DNA of 64,000 nucleotides from NCBI GenBank assembly GCA_001005265.1, contig CP011392.1, forward strand, positions 434,001 to 498,000. The letters are read 5' to 3'. Below the pieces are notes generated by a model, which was not told where the DNA came from, did no database searches, and saw only the letters and a program-made list of their open reading frames with translations. Below, one piece after another: positions 27,228 through 37,238 of this stretch. The DNA is from Dehalogenimonas sp. WBC-2 (lineage in GTDB: Bacteria > Chloroflexota > Dehalococcoidia > Dehalococcoidales > Dehalococcoidaceae). The stretch's first letter is position 1. Every line of letters starts with the position of its first letter. Position numbers and translations under genes: made by a program.

Positions 27228-27752
27228 GTGGCAAAAGAAGTAATTTCCAAGATAGACCCGCAGGAGCTGTCCTTAAATGACAAGCTCATTTATATCAACC
27301 GGGTAACTAAAGTGGTCAAGGGCGGCAAGCGCATGGCTTTCTCGGCTTTGGTCGTTACCGGTGATGGTGCCGGCCATGTCGGTGTCGGTATGGGGAAGGC
27401 CAAGGAAGTGCCGGTGGCTATCGCTAAGGCCAGCGCCAGTGCCAAGAAAAATTTGATCAAGGTTGACATGGACGGTTCAACTATTCACCATGAAATCCGG
27501 GTACGCTATGGAGCAGCTGAGGTGTTTTTAAAGCCGGCTTCTCCAGGTACCGGAATTATTGCCGGTGGCAGTGTCCGCGCTGTAATGGAGACTGCCGGCA
27601 TTAAGGATATCCTTACCAAGTCGCTGGGCAGTCCCAATAAGGTAAATGTGGCGCGCGCGACCGTAGCCGCTCTGGCTCAAATTAAAAATCCCAAAGAAAT
27701 GGTTGCCAGGCGCCGCGCCGGTGTCCGCAATGAGGAGGCCAGCGGTGGCTAA
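27228..27752 (+). CDS. rpsE: Small ribosomal subunit protein S5
   Basis: 174 residues; decoding accuracy and mRNA helicase role. Start is a GTG (27228) behind AGGAGG; an ATG two bases earlier is out of frame. [20 protein letters not shown] and [20 protein letters not shown] are invariant. Overlaps rpmD by 8 bases. Confidence 0.97.
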   Translation: MAKEVISKIDPQELSLNDKLIYINRVTKVVKGGKRMAFSALVVTGDGAGHVGVGMGKAKEVPVAIAKASASAKKNLIKVDMDGSTIHHEIRVRYGAAEVFLKPASPGTGIIAGGSVRAVMETAGIKDILTKSLGSPNKVNVARATVAALAQIKNPKEMVARRRAGVRNEEASGG

Positions 27753-27927
27753 ACTGGCTATTACACTGATCAAAAGCGGTATTGGTTACAAAGCTGACCA
27801 GAAGGCGACACTTGAGTCGTTGGGGCTCAAGAAAATGCATCAAACGGTGCTACAGGAAGACACCCAGTCCATCCGGGGTATGATTATGAAAGTCAGACAC
27901 CTCGTTGAAGTGGCGGAGGCAAAATAA
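27745..27927 (+). CDS. rpmD: Large ribosomal subunit protein L30
   Basis: 60 residues. The frame is open further upstream, but the GTG at 27745 ([20 protein letters not shown]) has GGAGG five to six bases before it and gives the normal length. It ends [16 protein letters not shown], typical of L30. Overlaps both rpsE and rplO. Confidence 0.95.
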   Translation: MAKLAITLIKSGIGYKADQKATLESLGLKKMHQTVLQEDTQSIRGMIMKVRHLVEVAEAK

Positions 27928-28370
27928 TGAAAGAACATGAACTTTTTCCATCACCCGGAGCTACCAAGGAACGCAAGCGGGTGGGGCGCGGCGACGGCAG
28001 CGGCCATGGCACCTATTCCGGCCGTGGTTGTAAAGGACAAAAAGCCCGAGCTGGTGGACGGGTCCGTCCCGGTTTTGAGGGCGGCCAGAATCCGTTGATT
28101 AAGAAATTGCCCCAGAAGCGTGGATTTGTTAATCCGTTCCGTATTGAATACAATATTATTAATATCAGTACTCTCAATCGATTTGAGGCCGGAACCGTGG
28201 TTACGCCTGAACTTCTGGTGGAAGAGCGATTGATTAAAAATCTCGAGAGACCGGTTAAGGTGTTGGCCAGCGGTGAATTAGACCGCGCTCTAACGGTACA
28301 GGCGGCTCGATTTACCGGGGCTGCCAAAACTAAGATTGAAGCCGTCGGCGGCAAGGCAGAGCAAATCTAA
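27927..28370 (+). CDS. rplO: Large ribosomal subunit protein L15
   Basis: 147 residues. [19 protein letters not shown] followed by [13 protein letters not shown] is the Gly-rich rRNA-binding tail, and the C-terminal [19 protein letters not shown] is typical. Overlaps secY by one base. Confidence 0.97.
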   Translation: MKEHELFPSPGATKERKRVGRGDGSGHGTYSGRGCKGQKARAGGRVRPGFEGGQNPLIKKLPQKRGFVNPFRIEYNIINISTLNRFEAGTVVTPELLVEERLIKNLERPVKVLASGELDRALTVQAARFTGAAKTKIEAVGGKAEQI

Positions 28371-29686
28371 TGGCGGAAAAATCGAGTCGCCCCAAACTGT
28401 TACAGGCGATGCTGGATGCTTTCAGCTTGCCGGATCTGCGGCGGCGTATCCTTATCACCCTCGGTATTTTGGTAGCCTTCCGTTTGATTGCTCATGTGCC
28501 CATGCCCGGTGTTGATTCTGAGGCGCTTGGTGAACTGATGCAGTCCAACGCAGTACTGGGAATGCTTGATATATTTTCCGGCGGCGCTTTACGTAATTTT
28601 AGCCTGGTGGCTCTTGGTGTCTACCCATATATCACCGCCAGTATCGTGATGACGTTGATGACCCCCGTTTTACCGGCTCTACAAAGGTTATCCCAGGAGG
28701 GTGAGGGCGGGCGCAACAAAATCAATATGATTACTCACTGGATGACGGTGCCGCTGGCCGCTATGGGCGGTTGGGGACAACTGGTGCTTCTACAGCGTGA
28801 AGGGGTGGTGGCAGCTTCAGAACCACTGGTTACCGCGGCCATTATCATCTCGCTCACTGCCGGCACGCTGTTTCTGGTCTGGCTGGGCGAACAGATCACT
28901 CAATACGGCATCGGTAACGGAGTATCAATTATTATTTTTGCCGGTATCGTCGCCGGTTTACCGCAGCTTATTGGTCAGGGGTTCCTCGCCAAGCAGCAAT
29001 TCTTAGGTCTGGCAGCCTATTTACTGATCGCCCTTGCGACAACGGTGTTGATCGTTATTTTTACCGAAGCCCATCGACGTATCCCGGTACAATACGCCAA
29101 AACAGTTATCAAGAGCGGGCGAATGTACCGCCAGAGCGGAGCCAGCCATATTCCGTTGCGTGTCAACACCGCGGGTATGATTCCGTTAATCTTTGCCTCG
29201 GCGCTGGTAATTTTCCCAGGTACGGTGGCCAGTTATTTTGCCAACCCCACAGGTACCGACCCCAATTTTGCCAATACTCTTGTCAACTGGTTTAATCCCA
29301 GCGCTGCTTTACCGGTTGGATTGTTCTATTGGGTTCTATTCTTTTTGTTGACGGTCGCATTTGCTTTTTTCTATACCATGGTGGTTTTTCAACAGCAGGA
29401 TCTGCCGGGCACGCTTCAGAAGCAAGGCGGCTTCATTCCTGGTATCAGGCCGGGCAAGCAGACTGCAACCTACCTGAATGCCGTTATCAGCCACATCACC
29501 TGGGCTGGAGCCTTGTTTCTAGCGGTGGTGGCGGTGATGCCTTTTATAGCACGGGAGATAACCACTGTTCAGACGTTGCAACTTTCCAGCTTTGGTATGC
29601 TTATCGTGGTTGGTGTTGTGCTTGATACTATGAAGCAATTAGAAGCCCAGTTGGTAATGCGGCGCTATGAAGGCTTTATCAAGTAG
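28370..29686 (+). CDS. secY: Protein translocase subunit SecY
   Basis: 438 residues with ten membrane segments; forms the protein-conducting channel with SecE and SecG. RRRILITLGILVAFRLIAHV is segment 1, MLDIFSGGALRNFSLVALGV the plug region, and the cytoplasmic loops EAHRRIPVQYAKTV and GKQTATYLNAVISHITWAGA are conserved. A partial secA sits at the other end of the window, well away from it. Confidence 0.97.
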   Translation: MAEKSSRPKLLQAMLDAFSLPDLRRRILITLGILVAFRLIAHVPMPGVDSEALGELMQSNAVLGMLDIFSGGALRNFSLVALGVYPYITASIVMTLMTPVLPALQRLSQEGEGGRNKINMITHWMTVPLAAMGGWGQLVLLQREGVVAASEPLVTAAIIISLTAGTLFLVWLGEQITQYGIGNGVSIIIFAGIVAGLPQLIGQGFLAKQQFLGLAAYLLIALATTVLIVIFTEAHRRIPVQYAKTVIKSGRMYRQSGASHIPLRVNTAGMIPLIFASALVIFPGTVASYFANPTGTDPNFANTLVNWFNPSAALPVGLFYWVLFFLLTVAFAFFYTMVVFQQQDLPGTLQKQGGFIPGIRPGKQTATYLNAVISHITWAGALFLAVVAVMPFIAREITTVQTLQLSSFGMLIVVGVVLDTMKQLEAQLVMRRYEGFIK

Positions 29687-29695
29687 GGCGGAATC

Positions 29696-30340
29696 ATGTA
29701 TAATGTAGTTTTTCTGGGAGCTCCCGGCGCGGGTAAAGGCACCCAGGCTGCTGTTGTAGCTGAAAAAATGAATATGGCGCATCTGGCTTCTGGAGACCTG
29801 TTCCGTAAGGCAATTGAGCGGAATGATAGTTTGGGCCGTAAGGTAAAATCGTACCTTGAAAAAGGGCAACTGGTACCCGACTCGGTTACTGTTGATATGG
29901 TGCTTAAACGTGTCGCTGAGCTGACCGGCGTATCGGGGGTTATTTTGGATGGTTTTCCCCGGACTCTGTCACAGGCTGAAGCACTGAGTGAAGCGCTCGG
30001 CGCCCAAAACGAAAAGGTGGGGTGCGTGGTTTACATAGCCGTGCCCGAGGCTGAATTGGAACGGCGCTTGTCAGACCGCTGGGTTTGCCGCAACTGTCAG
30101 GCGACTTATGCCGGTGCTGATAGAGAAGCATCGGAGAGTTGCAGGAAGTGCGATGGAGAGCTCTATCAACGCGCTGATGATAGCCCAGAGACAGTAAAAA
30201 AGCGGCTTGAGGTTTATTTCAAGGAGACAGCACCGTTGATTGATTATTATAAAAAGTGTGGAACGCTGATAGAAATCAATGGACAGGGTGACGTGGCCGA
30301 GGTTACAGCCAGGATCGCCGGAGTACTCAAAAACGGTTAA
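29696..30340 (+). CDS. adk: Adenylate kinase
   Basis: 214 residues. Interconverts ATP + AMP and 2 ADP. P-loop GAPGAGKGTQAAVVAEKM, AMP site LASGDLFRKAI and DGFPRTLSQAEAL. The long LID carries a zinc site, CRNC and CRKC (residues about 127-148), as in many Gram-positive and Chloroflexota enzymes. Overlaps map by one base. Confidence 0.97.
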   Translation: MYNVVFLGAPGAGKGTQAAVVAEKMNMAHLASGDLFRKAIERNDSLGRKVKSYLEKGQLVPDSVTVDMVLKRVAELTGVSGVILDGFPRTLSQAEALSEALGAQNEKVGCVVYIAVPEAELERRLSDRWVCRNCQATYAGADREASESCRKCDGELYQRADDSPETVKKRLEVYFKETAPLIDYYKKCGTLIEINGQGDVAEVTARIAGVLKNG

Positions 30341-31116
30341 TGGGAATTATTATAAAATCGGAACGCGAGATAGCGATAATGCGCCGGGCTGGACGGATAG
30401 TCGGCACGGTGCTTGAAGAGTTGAAACATAATCTTAAACCGGGCATGAAAACTATAGAATTAGATAAAATGGCGGAGAAGATGGTGCGGGCCATGGGCGG
30501 GATTCCCTCGTTCAAAGGCTACCATGGTTTTCCAGGCAGTCTGTGTGTCTCAGTGAATGAAGAGATCGTTCACGGCATACCCGGTGAGCGTGTGCTTTGC
30601 GAAGGCGATTTGGTGTCGCTTGACCTGGGGGTTATACTTGATGGCTTTCAGGGGGATGCAGCGATAAGTGCTGGCGTTGGTCGGTTGTCTGATGAAGCAG
30701 CGGCTCTGATTGTTGCTACTGAGGAATCACTTAAAATTGGAATCGTTGCCGCCAGGGCAGGCAAGCATCTTGGCGATATAGGTGCGGCCATACAGAATTA
30801 TGCCGAAGGTAAAGGTTACGGCATTGTAAGGGAGTATGCCGGTCATGGCATCGGCCGTGAAATGCATGAGGATCCGTCGGTACCCAATTACGGACGGACG
30901 GGCAGCGGCGCTTTGTTAAAAAAGGGGATGGCTTTGGCTATCGAGCCGATGCTGAATATAGGAACCTGGCGTACAAAGGTAGGCGGTGACGCTTGGACGG
31001 TATCAACCGGCGATGGGAAACTATCAGCTCACTATGAACATACCATTGCCATTACCGATGGCGAAGCGGAGGTACTGACGGTCGCGCCCGGTAAAGCGTC
31101 CGTAAATTATGCCTAA
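30340..31116 (+). CDS. map: Methionine aminopeptidase, type I
   Basis: 258 residues. Removes the initiator Met from nascent proteins. The dimetal site is visible: Asp in [14 protein letters not shown] (two), His in [12 protein letters not shown], Glu in LAIEPML and Glu in [13 protein letters not shown] carries the substrate-binding His. The N-terminal zinc-finger extension found in eukaryotes is absent. Confidence 0.97.
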   Translation: MGIIIKSEREIAIMRRAGRIVGTVLEELKHNLKPGMKTIELDKMAEKMVRAMGGIPSFKGYHGFPGSLCVSVNEEIVHGIPGERVLCEGDLVSLDLGVILDGFQGDAAISAGVGRLSDEAAALIVATEESLKIGIVAARAGKHLGDIGAAIQNYAEGKGYGIVREYAGHGIGREMHEDPSVPNYGRTGSGALLKKGMALAIEPMLNIGTWRTKVGGDAWTVSTGDGKLSAHYEHTIAITDGEAEVLTVAPGKASVNYA

Positions 31117-31330
31117 GAAGGATGCTATAGAGGTTGAGGGAACGGTTTTGGAAGCCTTGCCCAATACTACTTTCAGAGTGGAACTGGCTAATAGTCACGA
31201 GGTGTTGGCGCATATCTCCGGAAAAATGAGGGTGCATTATATCCGCATCTTGCCCGGAGATAGGGTGCTGGTGGAGCTATCACCCTACGACCTGACCCGT
31301 GGCCGGGTCACTTACCGCTTCAAGTCGTAA
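31109..31330 (+). CDS. infA: Translation initiation factor IF-1
   Basis: 73 residues, S1-type OB fold that blocks the A site during initiation. [39 protein letters not shown] and [16 protein letters not shown] are diagnostic. Overlaps map by 8 bases. Confidence 0.97.
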   Translation: MPKKDAIEVEGTVLEALPNTTFRVELANSHEVLAHISGKMRVHYIRILPGDRVLVELSPYDLTRGRVTYRFKS

Positions 31331-31346
31331 CGAGTCAAAGGAGATA

Positions 31347-31463
31347 ATGGTGAAAGTCAGAGCTTCGGTTAAACCTAGATGTGAAAAATGTAAAATTGTG
31401 AGACGCAAGGGTGTGGTTAGAAATATCTGCCCCAATGTCAAACACAAACAGCGACAGGGTTAG
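31347..31463 (+). CDS. rpmJ: Large ribosomal subunit protein L36, zinc-binding
   Basis: 38 codons before the stop: [20 protein letters not shown] and then a second half ending VKHKQRQG. The C-x2-C...C...H zinc site of the Zn-plus form is present. AAAGGAG precedes it; initiation at the ATG 31347 or the next codon GTG 31350 (giving the usual 37 residues) cannot be separated. Confidence 0.96.
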   Translation: MVKVRASVKPRCEKCKIVRRKGVVRNICPNVKHKQRQG

Positions 31464-31472
31464 GAGGCCTAA

Positions 31473-31862
31473 ATGGCGCGTATTGCCGGTGTTGATATCC
31501 CTCAGAATAAACAGGTAGCGTATTCCTTGCCGTATATTTACGGTATTGGACCGACGCTGGCACTCAAGATACTTGAGCGCTTGAATATTGATCCTACTGC
31601 CAAGGTTAATGCTCTTACTGAAGAAGAGCTTAACAGGTTGCGGGAGGTCGTTGACAAAGAATACCGGGTTGAAGGTGATCTTCGCAAGGAAATAACCCTG
31701 AATGTTAAGCGGCTGACTGATATTGGCTCTTACCGGGGCATGCGCCACCGTCGCGGATTGCCGGCGCATGGTCAGCGTACAAGGACAAACGCGCGCACCC
31801 GCCGTGGTCCAAGGAAGACAGTAGCCGGACGCGGTCAGAAACGCGGCGCGGCCAAGAAGTAG
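31473..31862 (+). CDS. rpsM: Small ribosomal subunit protein S13
   Basis: 129 residues, top of the 30S head. [20 protein letters not shown] opens it, and the basic tail has [20 protein letters not shown], which contacts the P-site tRNA. Confidence 0.97.
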   Translation: MARIAGVDIPQNKQVAYSLPYIYGIGPTLALKILERLNIDPTAKVNALTEEELNRLREVVDKEYRVEGDLRKEITLNVKRLTDIGSYRGMRHRRGLPAHGQRTRTNARTRRGPRKTVAGRGQKRGAAKK

Positions 31863-31892
31863 TAAGTCATTGACACCAATTAGGAGGCTTTA

Positions 31893-32285
31893 ATGGCAAC
31901 CAAGAAACGCGTGGGCGTGAAGAAAAAGGAAAAGAAGAATATTCCGGTAGGCAAGGCCTATATACAGGCGACTTTCAACAATACCATTATCACGTTGACT
32001 GATCTGCAAGGCAATGCTCTGGCCACTACCAGTTCTGGTAATGCCGGGTTCAAAGGCTCACGCAAGAGCACCCCCTATGCGGCCCAGATGGCGGCTCAAA
32101 ATTGCGCTAAGAAGGCAATGGAGAGTGGTCTGCGCCAAATAGAGGTTTATGTGAAAGGACCGGGTTCCGGCCGTGAGGCGGCGATAAGGTCCTTGCAGAC
32201 TTCGGGTTTGGTGGTAACCGGTATTCGGGATGTAACGCCCATACCTCATAATGGTTGTCGGCCACCCAAGAGAAGGCGGGTTTAA
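31893..32285 (+). CDS. rpsK: Small ribosomal subunit protein S11
   Basis: 130 residues, 30S platform. [20 protein letters not shown] and [19 protein letters not shown] with [18 protein letters not shown] at the end are invariant features. Confidence 0.97.
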   Translation: MATKKRVGVKKKEKKNIPVGKAYIQATFNNTIITLTDLQGNALATTSSGNAGFKGSRKSTPYAAQMAAQNCAKKAMESGLRQIEVYVKGPGSGREAAIRSLQTSGLVVTGIRDVTPIPHNGCRPPKRRRV

Positions 32286-32291
32286 AGGAAT

Positions 32292-32915
32292 ATGGCAAGA
32301 TACTATCTGGCAGTTTGTCGTCAATGCCGCCGAAGCGGTGAAAAACTTATGCTTAAGGGTAATAAGTGCCTGGCTAATTGTACCTTTGACAAACGTCCCA
32401 AGCCTCCCGGCCCGCAGCCTAACAGGCCGAGGCGAATGTCTGACCGCGGGACTCAGCTTAGGGAAAAACAGAAGATACGTTACACTTACGGTATGCTGGA
32501 GCGGCAGTTCAAACGCTTTTTTGCAGAGGCTGAGAATCAACCTGGGGTCACTGGTGACTCGTTTATGTTGCTGCTGGAACGCAGATTAGATAATGTGGTC
32601 TACCGGCTGGGTTTAGCTGATTCCCGCGCTCAAGCGCGGCAACTGGTGAGGCATGGACATATCCTTGTTGGTGGCAAGAAACTGGATATTCCGTCCTACC
32701 TGGTCAGGGAAGCAGACGTAATTTCGTTCCGGGAGCAAAGTACTAAAACCGCTTATTACAAGCGGGTACTTGAGGTCATTGATTCCAAAGCAGTACCCGG
32801 TTGGCTCACTATTGACAAAAAGACTCTTGCCTGTAAGGTATCATCCTTACCCACGTCCGGCGACCTGGATCAGAAATTGAATGTTCAGGCGGCGGTGGAA
32901 TACTATTCACGGTAG
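32292..32915 (+). CDS. rpsD: Small ribosomal subunit protein S4, zinc-containing
   Basis: 207 residues; primary 16S-binding and accuracy protein. The N-terminal Cys cluster CRQCRRSG...NKCLANC binds zinc in homologues. [20 protein letters not shown] followed by [13 protein letters not shown] is the S4 RNA-binding domain. Confidence 0.97.
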   Translation: MARYYLAVCRQCRRSGEKLMLKGNKCLANCTFDKRPKPPGPQPNRPRRMSDRGTQLREKQKIRYTYGMLERQFKRFFAEAENQPGVTGDSFMLLLERRLDNVVYRLGLADSRAQARQLVRHGHILVGGKKLDIPSYLVREADVISFREQSTKTAYYKRVLEVIDSKAVPGWLTIDKKTLACKVSSLPTSGDLDQKLNVQAAVEYYSR

Positions 32916-32936
32916 CTTTTGGTAAGGAGGTAGGCT

Positions 32937-33950
32937 GTGTCAGATATCGCTCAGCCCATAATAGAAACTAAAGAGGCTCGGGACAGTTATGCCCATTTTA
33001 CGGTCGAGCCGCTTGAAAAAGGATACGGCGCCACACTGGGTAATGCCCTGCGGCGAGTGCTGTTAAGTTCCCTTAACGGTGCTGCGGTCGCCCAGGTGCG
33101 CATTGAAGGTGTACAGCATGAGTTTTCGCCTTTGCCGAATGCCAAAGAAGACACAATGGATTTCTTGCTTAATTTGAAATCTTTGCGGCTTCGCTCCCTT
33201 TCCGGAAGGCCAGGGCGGCTGATCCTTGATGTAAAAGGTAAACGCCGTGTTTCCGCGGCGGACATTGAGTTGTCAAGCGATTTCCAGGTGGCTAATCCTG
33301 ATTTATATCTTTTTACTCTGGACGATAAAGATGCCCATATTTACGTGGAAATGGATGTGGAGATAGGGCGCGGTTTTCTGATGGCTGACTCTAATGATAA
33401 CCCGATTATCGGGACGATTCCTCAAGATGCAATTTTTAGTCCGGTGGAAAAAGTTAATTACACTATCGAACCAGTTCATATGGGCCAAGAGATGAGTTAT
33501 GAACGCCTGCACATGCACATTTGGACCGATAGTACGATTAGCCCGAGTGACGCCCTTTCCCAATCAGCGTCAATTCTAGCGTCACAACTGCAACCTTTTA
33601 CTGCCATTGGTGGTGCTCCAATTGTGATTCATGAAAGACGGGTGGAGAAGCTATCCATACCTGATGAAAAGTTTAATATGCCGATTGAGCAACTTGACCT
33701 GTCTGTGCGTTCTTTGAATTGTCTGCGACATGCAGGGTTAACTACCGTCGGCGAGCTGCTGACCAAAGGGATCGATGAATTAATGGGCTTGAGAAACTTT
33801 GGCCTTAAGAGTCTGAATGAGTTGGAAGAACGTCTGCAGGTTTTTGGTATGTCAATTAACCAACCCGAGGGTATGTGTTTGCCTGAGAAACTGCCGGACG
33901 AAGAAGAAAAGAAACCGAAGCGTAAACGCGCTGAGGCAACTGCGGAATAA
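32937..33950 (+). CDS. rpoA: DNA-directed RNA polymerase subunit alpha
   Basis: 337 residues. N-terminal assembly domain (EPLEKGYGATLGNALRRVLL, about 1-230) and C-terminal domain (about 250-310; LSVRSLNCLRHAGLTTVGEL) that contacts UP elements and activators, followed by a Lys/Glu-rich tail. Start is GTG 32937 behind AAGGAGG. Confidence 0.97.
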   Translation: MSDIAQPIIETKEARDSYAHFTVEPLEKGYGATLGNALRRVLLSSLNGAAVAQVRIEGVQHEFSPLPNAKEDTMDFLLNLKSLRLRSLSGRPGRLILDVKGKRRVSAADIELSSDFQVANPDLYLFTLDDKDAHIYVEMDVEIGRGFLMADSNDNPIIGTIPQDAIFSPVEKVNYTIEPVHMGQEMSYERLHMHIWTDSTISPSDALSQSASILASQLQPFTAIGGAPIVIHERRVEKLSIPDEKFNMPIEQLDLSVRSLNCLRHAGLTTVGELLTKGIDELMGLRNFGLKSLNELEERLQVFGMSINQPEGMCLPEKLPDEEEKKPKRKRAEATAE

Positions 33951-33963
33951 GGTGAGATAAAAA

Positions 33964-34317
33964 ATGCGACACGGATTAAGAAGTAAACGTTTTGATCGCG
34001 ATTCAGGCCAGCGCAAGGCACTTTTCCGCGGTCTGGTAACTGATCTGTTAGGCTATGAAAAAGTGACTACTACCGAGTCACGGGCAAAAGAGATTCGCCG
34101 GGTTGCCGAAAAGATGGTAACTCTGGGTAAAAAGGGCGATTTGAATGCCCGCCGCCGGGCTTTGGCCTTTATTTATGATGAAAAGGTAGTATCCAAAGTG
34201 TTTGATGATCTGGCAAAGCGCTACGCTGAGCGTCGTGGCGGCTATACCAGAGTGACCAAGTTGGTGCCGCGCCTTGGAGACGCTGCTCCAATGGCCGTAG
34301 TTGAGCTGTTGAAGTAG
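33964..34317 (+). CDS. rplQ: Large ribosomal subunit protein L17
   Basis: 117 residues. [20 protein letters not shown] followed by [20 protein letters not shown] is the diagnostic N-terminus; [20 protein letters not shown] lies near the end. Confidence 0.97.
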   Translation: MRHGLRSKRFDRDSGQRKALFRGLVTDLLGYEKVTTTESRAKEIRRVAEKMVTLGKKGDLNARRRALAFIYDEKVVSKVFDDLAKRYAERRGGYTRVTKLVPRLGDAAPMAVVELLK

Positions 34318-34321
34318 CAAA

Positions 34322-35104
34322 TTGATTGGTATTTGTAATACCAAACTGGCTTTAATAATTGAATATGATGGTACAAGGTACTGCGGTTCACAAAAGCAAG
34401 GGCGCGGATTAACGGTGCAAGCTGAATTGGAGCGGGCACTGGAAAAACTTACCGGTGAGCGCCTCGGAGTGGATCTGTCCAGCCGAACCGATGCGGGTGT
34501 TTCAGCAATGGGGCAGGTAGCCAGTTTTTACACCTCCAAGGTGCCGCAGGAAAAGATGCTGAAGGGCATTAATCACTTTCTGCCGGAAGACATCGCAGTT
34601 CAGGCAGTCTACCGCATAGCGGATAGACTGGATGTGCGCCACGATGCGATCAGCAGGGAATACTGTTACCGTATCTGGAATAGCCCGACACCCTCGCCGT
34701 TGATGGAAAGACACCATCTTCGTGTCAGCGGCTTGATGGACGAACAGTTGATGAACCAGGCGGCCATGATGCTCATCGGCACTAGGGACATGGTTTCTTT
34801 TGCCAGCCGGATGGGTAAGTTTAAGGAGAGTACCGTACGTACTGTTCAGGATGCAAGGGTAACCCGGCAGGGCAAAGAGGTGATCTTTAGGATTATTGCC
34901 CGTTCATTTTTACCGCATCAGGTTAGGAATACCGTGGGTGCGCTTATCAAAGTAGGGCACGGCAAGATGAACCTAGAAGAGTTCAAGGCGCTTTTTGATA
35001 TGAAAAAGCCAGGATTGGCTGGCCCGGCGGTATCGGGCAAGGGCTTATGCCTGGTCAGAATAAATTATCTTAGGGACTTGGGGGATTATGATGAAAACCT
35101 ATAA
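34322..35104 (+). CDS. truA: tRNA pseudouridine(38-40) synthase
   Basis: 260 residues. Isomerises uridines 38-40 of tRNA anticodon stems. The catalytic Asp is in SSRTDAGVSAMGQVASF; ALIIEYDGTRYCGSQKQ opens the fold and FLPHQVRNTVGALIKVG is the C-terminal signature. The only start consistent with the fold is a TTG at 34322, four bases after the rplQ stop and without a clear ribosome site, so it probably depends on coupling. Overlaps rplM by 17 bases. Confidence 0.94.
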   Translation: MIGICNTKLALIIEYDGTRYCGSQKQGRGLTVQAELERALEKLTGERLGVDLSSRTDAGVSAMGQVASFYTSKVPQEKMLKGINHFLPEDIAVQAVYRIADRLDVRHDAISREYCYRIWNSPTPSPLMERHHLRVSGLMDEQLMNQAAMMLIGTRDMVSFASRMGKFKESTVRTVQDARVTRQGKEVIFRIIARSFLPHQVRNTVGALIKVGHGKMNLEEFKALFDMKKPGLAGPAVSGKGLCLVRINYLRDLGDYDENL

Positions 35105-35519
35105 TGTTAAAGCGGGTGAGATTACCCGTGAGTGGCATGTCATAGATGCTGATGGCAAGGTGATGGGCCAGGTGGCGGTCAAGGCTGCCCATTTGTTGAT
35201 GGGAAAACACAAACCTATTTTTAGCCGCCATTTGGATACCGGCGATGGTGTTATCATCGTTAATGCTGCCAAGCTGGTGTTTACCGGAAAAAAAGGCACT
35301 GATAAGTTTTATTATAGACACTCCGGTTATCCAGGTGGTTTCCGGAAGGCTAGTCTGAACGAAATGATGCAGAAGAAGCCGACCTTTGCCCTTGAACGGG
35401 CGGTACGTGGAATGCTGCCTAGGAATCGGTTGGGGACAGCGATGCATAAAAAGTTACGTATATATGCTGGCGCAGAGCATCCGCATCTGGGTCAGGTTTC
35501 AGCCAAAACTGAAGCCTAA
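35088..35519 (+). CDS. rplM: Large ribosomal subunit protein L13
   Basis: 143 residues. WHVIDADGKVMGQVAVKAAH, then KPIFSRHLDTGDGVIIVNA, HSGYPGGFRKASLNEMM and AVRGMLPRNRLG are typical. Its start lies inside the end of truA. Confidence 0.97.
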   Translation: MMKTYNVKAGEITREWHVIDADGKVMGQVAVKAAHLLMGKHKPIFSRHLDTGDGVIIVNAAKLVFTGKKGTDKFYYRHSGYPGGFRKASLNEMMQKKPTFALERAVRGMLPRNRLGTAMHKKLRIYAGAEHPHLGQVSAKTEA

Positions 35520-35539
35520 ATTAAGAGTGAGGATTGAAG

Positions 35540-35935
35540 ATGGAAAAGAAAAATTACTTTCAGGGTACCGGTCGCCGCAAATCGGCTATAGCTCAGGTGC
35601 GTCTCATGCCGGGCAAGGGCGCCATTGTTGTTGACGGCAAGCCATTTGAAGAACGGTTTAACCGGCCGGAATATATGCGCACCGTGATGAAACCATTTGA
35701 GGTTACTGAGACGGTGGGTAAATTCAGCGTTATGGTTAAATGCTCAGGCGGCGGCATTTCCGGCCAGTCTGATGCCATTGCCATGGGTTTGTCACGGGCA
35801 TTGGTTGCTGCGGATGAAACATTTAAAACAACTTTGCGCCAGAATGGGCTGTTGACTCGCGATCCCCGCACCAAGGAACGTAAAAAACCAGGACTCAAAC
35901 GCGCCCGTAAGGCACCTCAGTACACCAAGCGTTAG
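35540..35935 (+). CDS. rpsI: Small ribosomal subunit protein S9
   Basis: 131 residues. Its C-terminal tail reaches the P-site tRNA (RKKPGLKRARKAPQYTKR). YFQGTGRRKSAIAQVRLMPG opens the fold. ATG 35540 is preferred over an in-frame TTG two codons up because GAGG is placed correctly for it. Last gene of the super-operon. Confidence 0.97.
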   Translation: MEKKNYFQGTGRRKSAIAQVRLMPGKGAIVVDGKPFEERFNRPEYMRTVMKPFEVTETVGKFSVMVKCSGGGISGQSDAIAMGLSRALVAADETFKTTLRQNGLLTRDPRTKERKKPGLKRARKAPQYTKR

Positions 35936-35960
35936 CAGTAAAAACTAAAGGTTCCTATAA

Positions 35961-36008
35961 AAAGCCAGGCTCTGTATTTTCACAGAGCCTGGCTTTAAGT
36001 TTTTTGAG
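35961..36008 (+). terminator. Terminator of the ribosomal super-operon
   Basis: Perfect 15-bp stem (AAAGCCAGGCTCTGT / ACAGAGCCTGGCTTT) with a 6-base loop, then AAGTTTTTTG. It is the first convincing intrinsic terminator after rpsL. Confidence 0.85.
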
Positions 36009-36151
36009 TAAATAGTTTCGGGTAAATTCGCTAATAATTTAACCAAGTGGTGACAGGGTGACAGATCATCGGCAGCGCTGATGATTAATGCTAGTCAGGA
36101 ACAAGGGGAGAGCTGTTATATCGTGAAGACAATTCTTTTAATAGAAACTGC

Positions 36152-37237
36152 CTATGTTTCAAGCCGACTTTGATATGTATCTGCCAGACGTTGTTTCAGG
36201 AAATCGATATTGTCCACCGGTGTGGGATCAGTTTTGTTTAATGCGGCAAGGTAGTAGCTGACATAATCACCCAAAAGCACCAGACTCATCATCTGAGCTA
36301 GAGGACTGATGCCACGTCCATCCGCGAAGGTCACCCTTGCGCCAGCCTGTGTCAACAGTTCTGTGGTTATTTTGTAACGCTCAATAATTCGTTCTGATAA
36401 ATGGTTGGAACGCAGTATCACCACCGACAAACGGGATGTTAGTTCATTTGGGAACTCATAACCGACGATGGCGTTGTGGTTCAGTTCAGGCAAAATCTGG
36501 CTAAAGGCCCACTGTTTGGAGTTTTCGTTAAGCTGCGTTTGCCAGCGGTAGGCCGCTTCAGCGGTGATTCCTGCGCCATAAATTACTGGTATGTCCCTAA
36601 ACAACTTATAGGCCATCTCCTTGGCTTGGTTATGACTCAAGGGCTTTGCAGGCTCTATCTTACGGGCAAACTGCTCTGTTACCAGAGCTGCCTCGGAAAC
36701 CTCGGCTGCCTTGTCAGTTGCCAGACCCAACCTGGTTAAGAAATTCAGTAATGGGAAAATGCCCCACGCCACTGCTGCCCGGGGCTGGGCATCGTAACTA
36801 TATACGAAAGCGGGTATCTTTTCTGATTGCGCTATTTCAAGCAACCTGCCGCCGGTGGTGATCACCAGTTTGCTGGCTACGGTTTTCAGAGCCTGCTTAA
36901 AGGCGGAAAGGGTTTCTTCAGTGTTCCCGGAGTAACTGGAAGCTACAATGAGCGTGCGTGAGTCTACCCAGGCGGGTAAATCATAATCTCGTAATACGGT
37001 GATCTGGGCTTTGGATTCAGATAGAAGTAATCGCTTTACAAGGTCACCACCTATAGCCGAGCCGCCCATGCCCAGTACCAAGACTTTGTCAATGCCCCGG
37101 TAATCCGGTAATTTAAACTCACAGGCCGCTTGCCAGGCGTCAAGGATGATTTGAGGCAGTTCACGGATACGCTGATGCATCCCGGAGGGATCAAATTTCT
37201 CATAGGTTGAGATTTCATCAAGTATTATTTCTTTCAT
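36152..37237 (-). CDS. Bifunctional phosphoglucose/phosphomannose isomerase-type SIS protein
   Basis: About 361 residues, SIS-domain sugar-phosphate isomerase of the archaeal/Chloroflexota PGI/PMI family, expected to interconvert fructose-6-phosphate with glucose-6- or mannose-6-phosphate. Motifs are VLGMGGSAIGGDLVKRLLL and ASSYSGNTEETLSAFKQAL (phosphate binding), with PELNHNAIVGYEFP carrying the catalytic Glu/His. The start is the ATG at 37235-37237, behind AGGGG, one base after the stop of the mutase gene. Together the pair links hexose-6-phosphates and hexose-1-phosphates. Confidence 0.88.
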   Translation of the reverse strand: MKEIILDEISTYEKFDPSGMHQRIRELPQIILDAWQAACEFKLPDYRGIDKVLVLGMGGSAIGGDLVKRLLLSESKAQITVLRDYDLPAWVDSRTLIVASSYSGNTEETLSAFKQALKTVASKLVITTGGRLLEIAQSEKIPAFVYSYDAQPRAAVAWGIFPLLNFLTRLGLATDKAAEVSEAALVTEQFARKIEPAKPLSHNQAKEMAYKLFRDIPVIYGAGITAEAAYRWQTQLNENSKQWAFSQILPELNHNAIVGYEFPNELTSRLSVVILRSNHLSERIIERYKITTELLTQAGARVTFADGRGISPLAQMMSLVLLGDYVSYYLAALNKTDPTPVDNIDFLKQRLADTYQSRLET

Positions 37238-37238
37238 C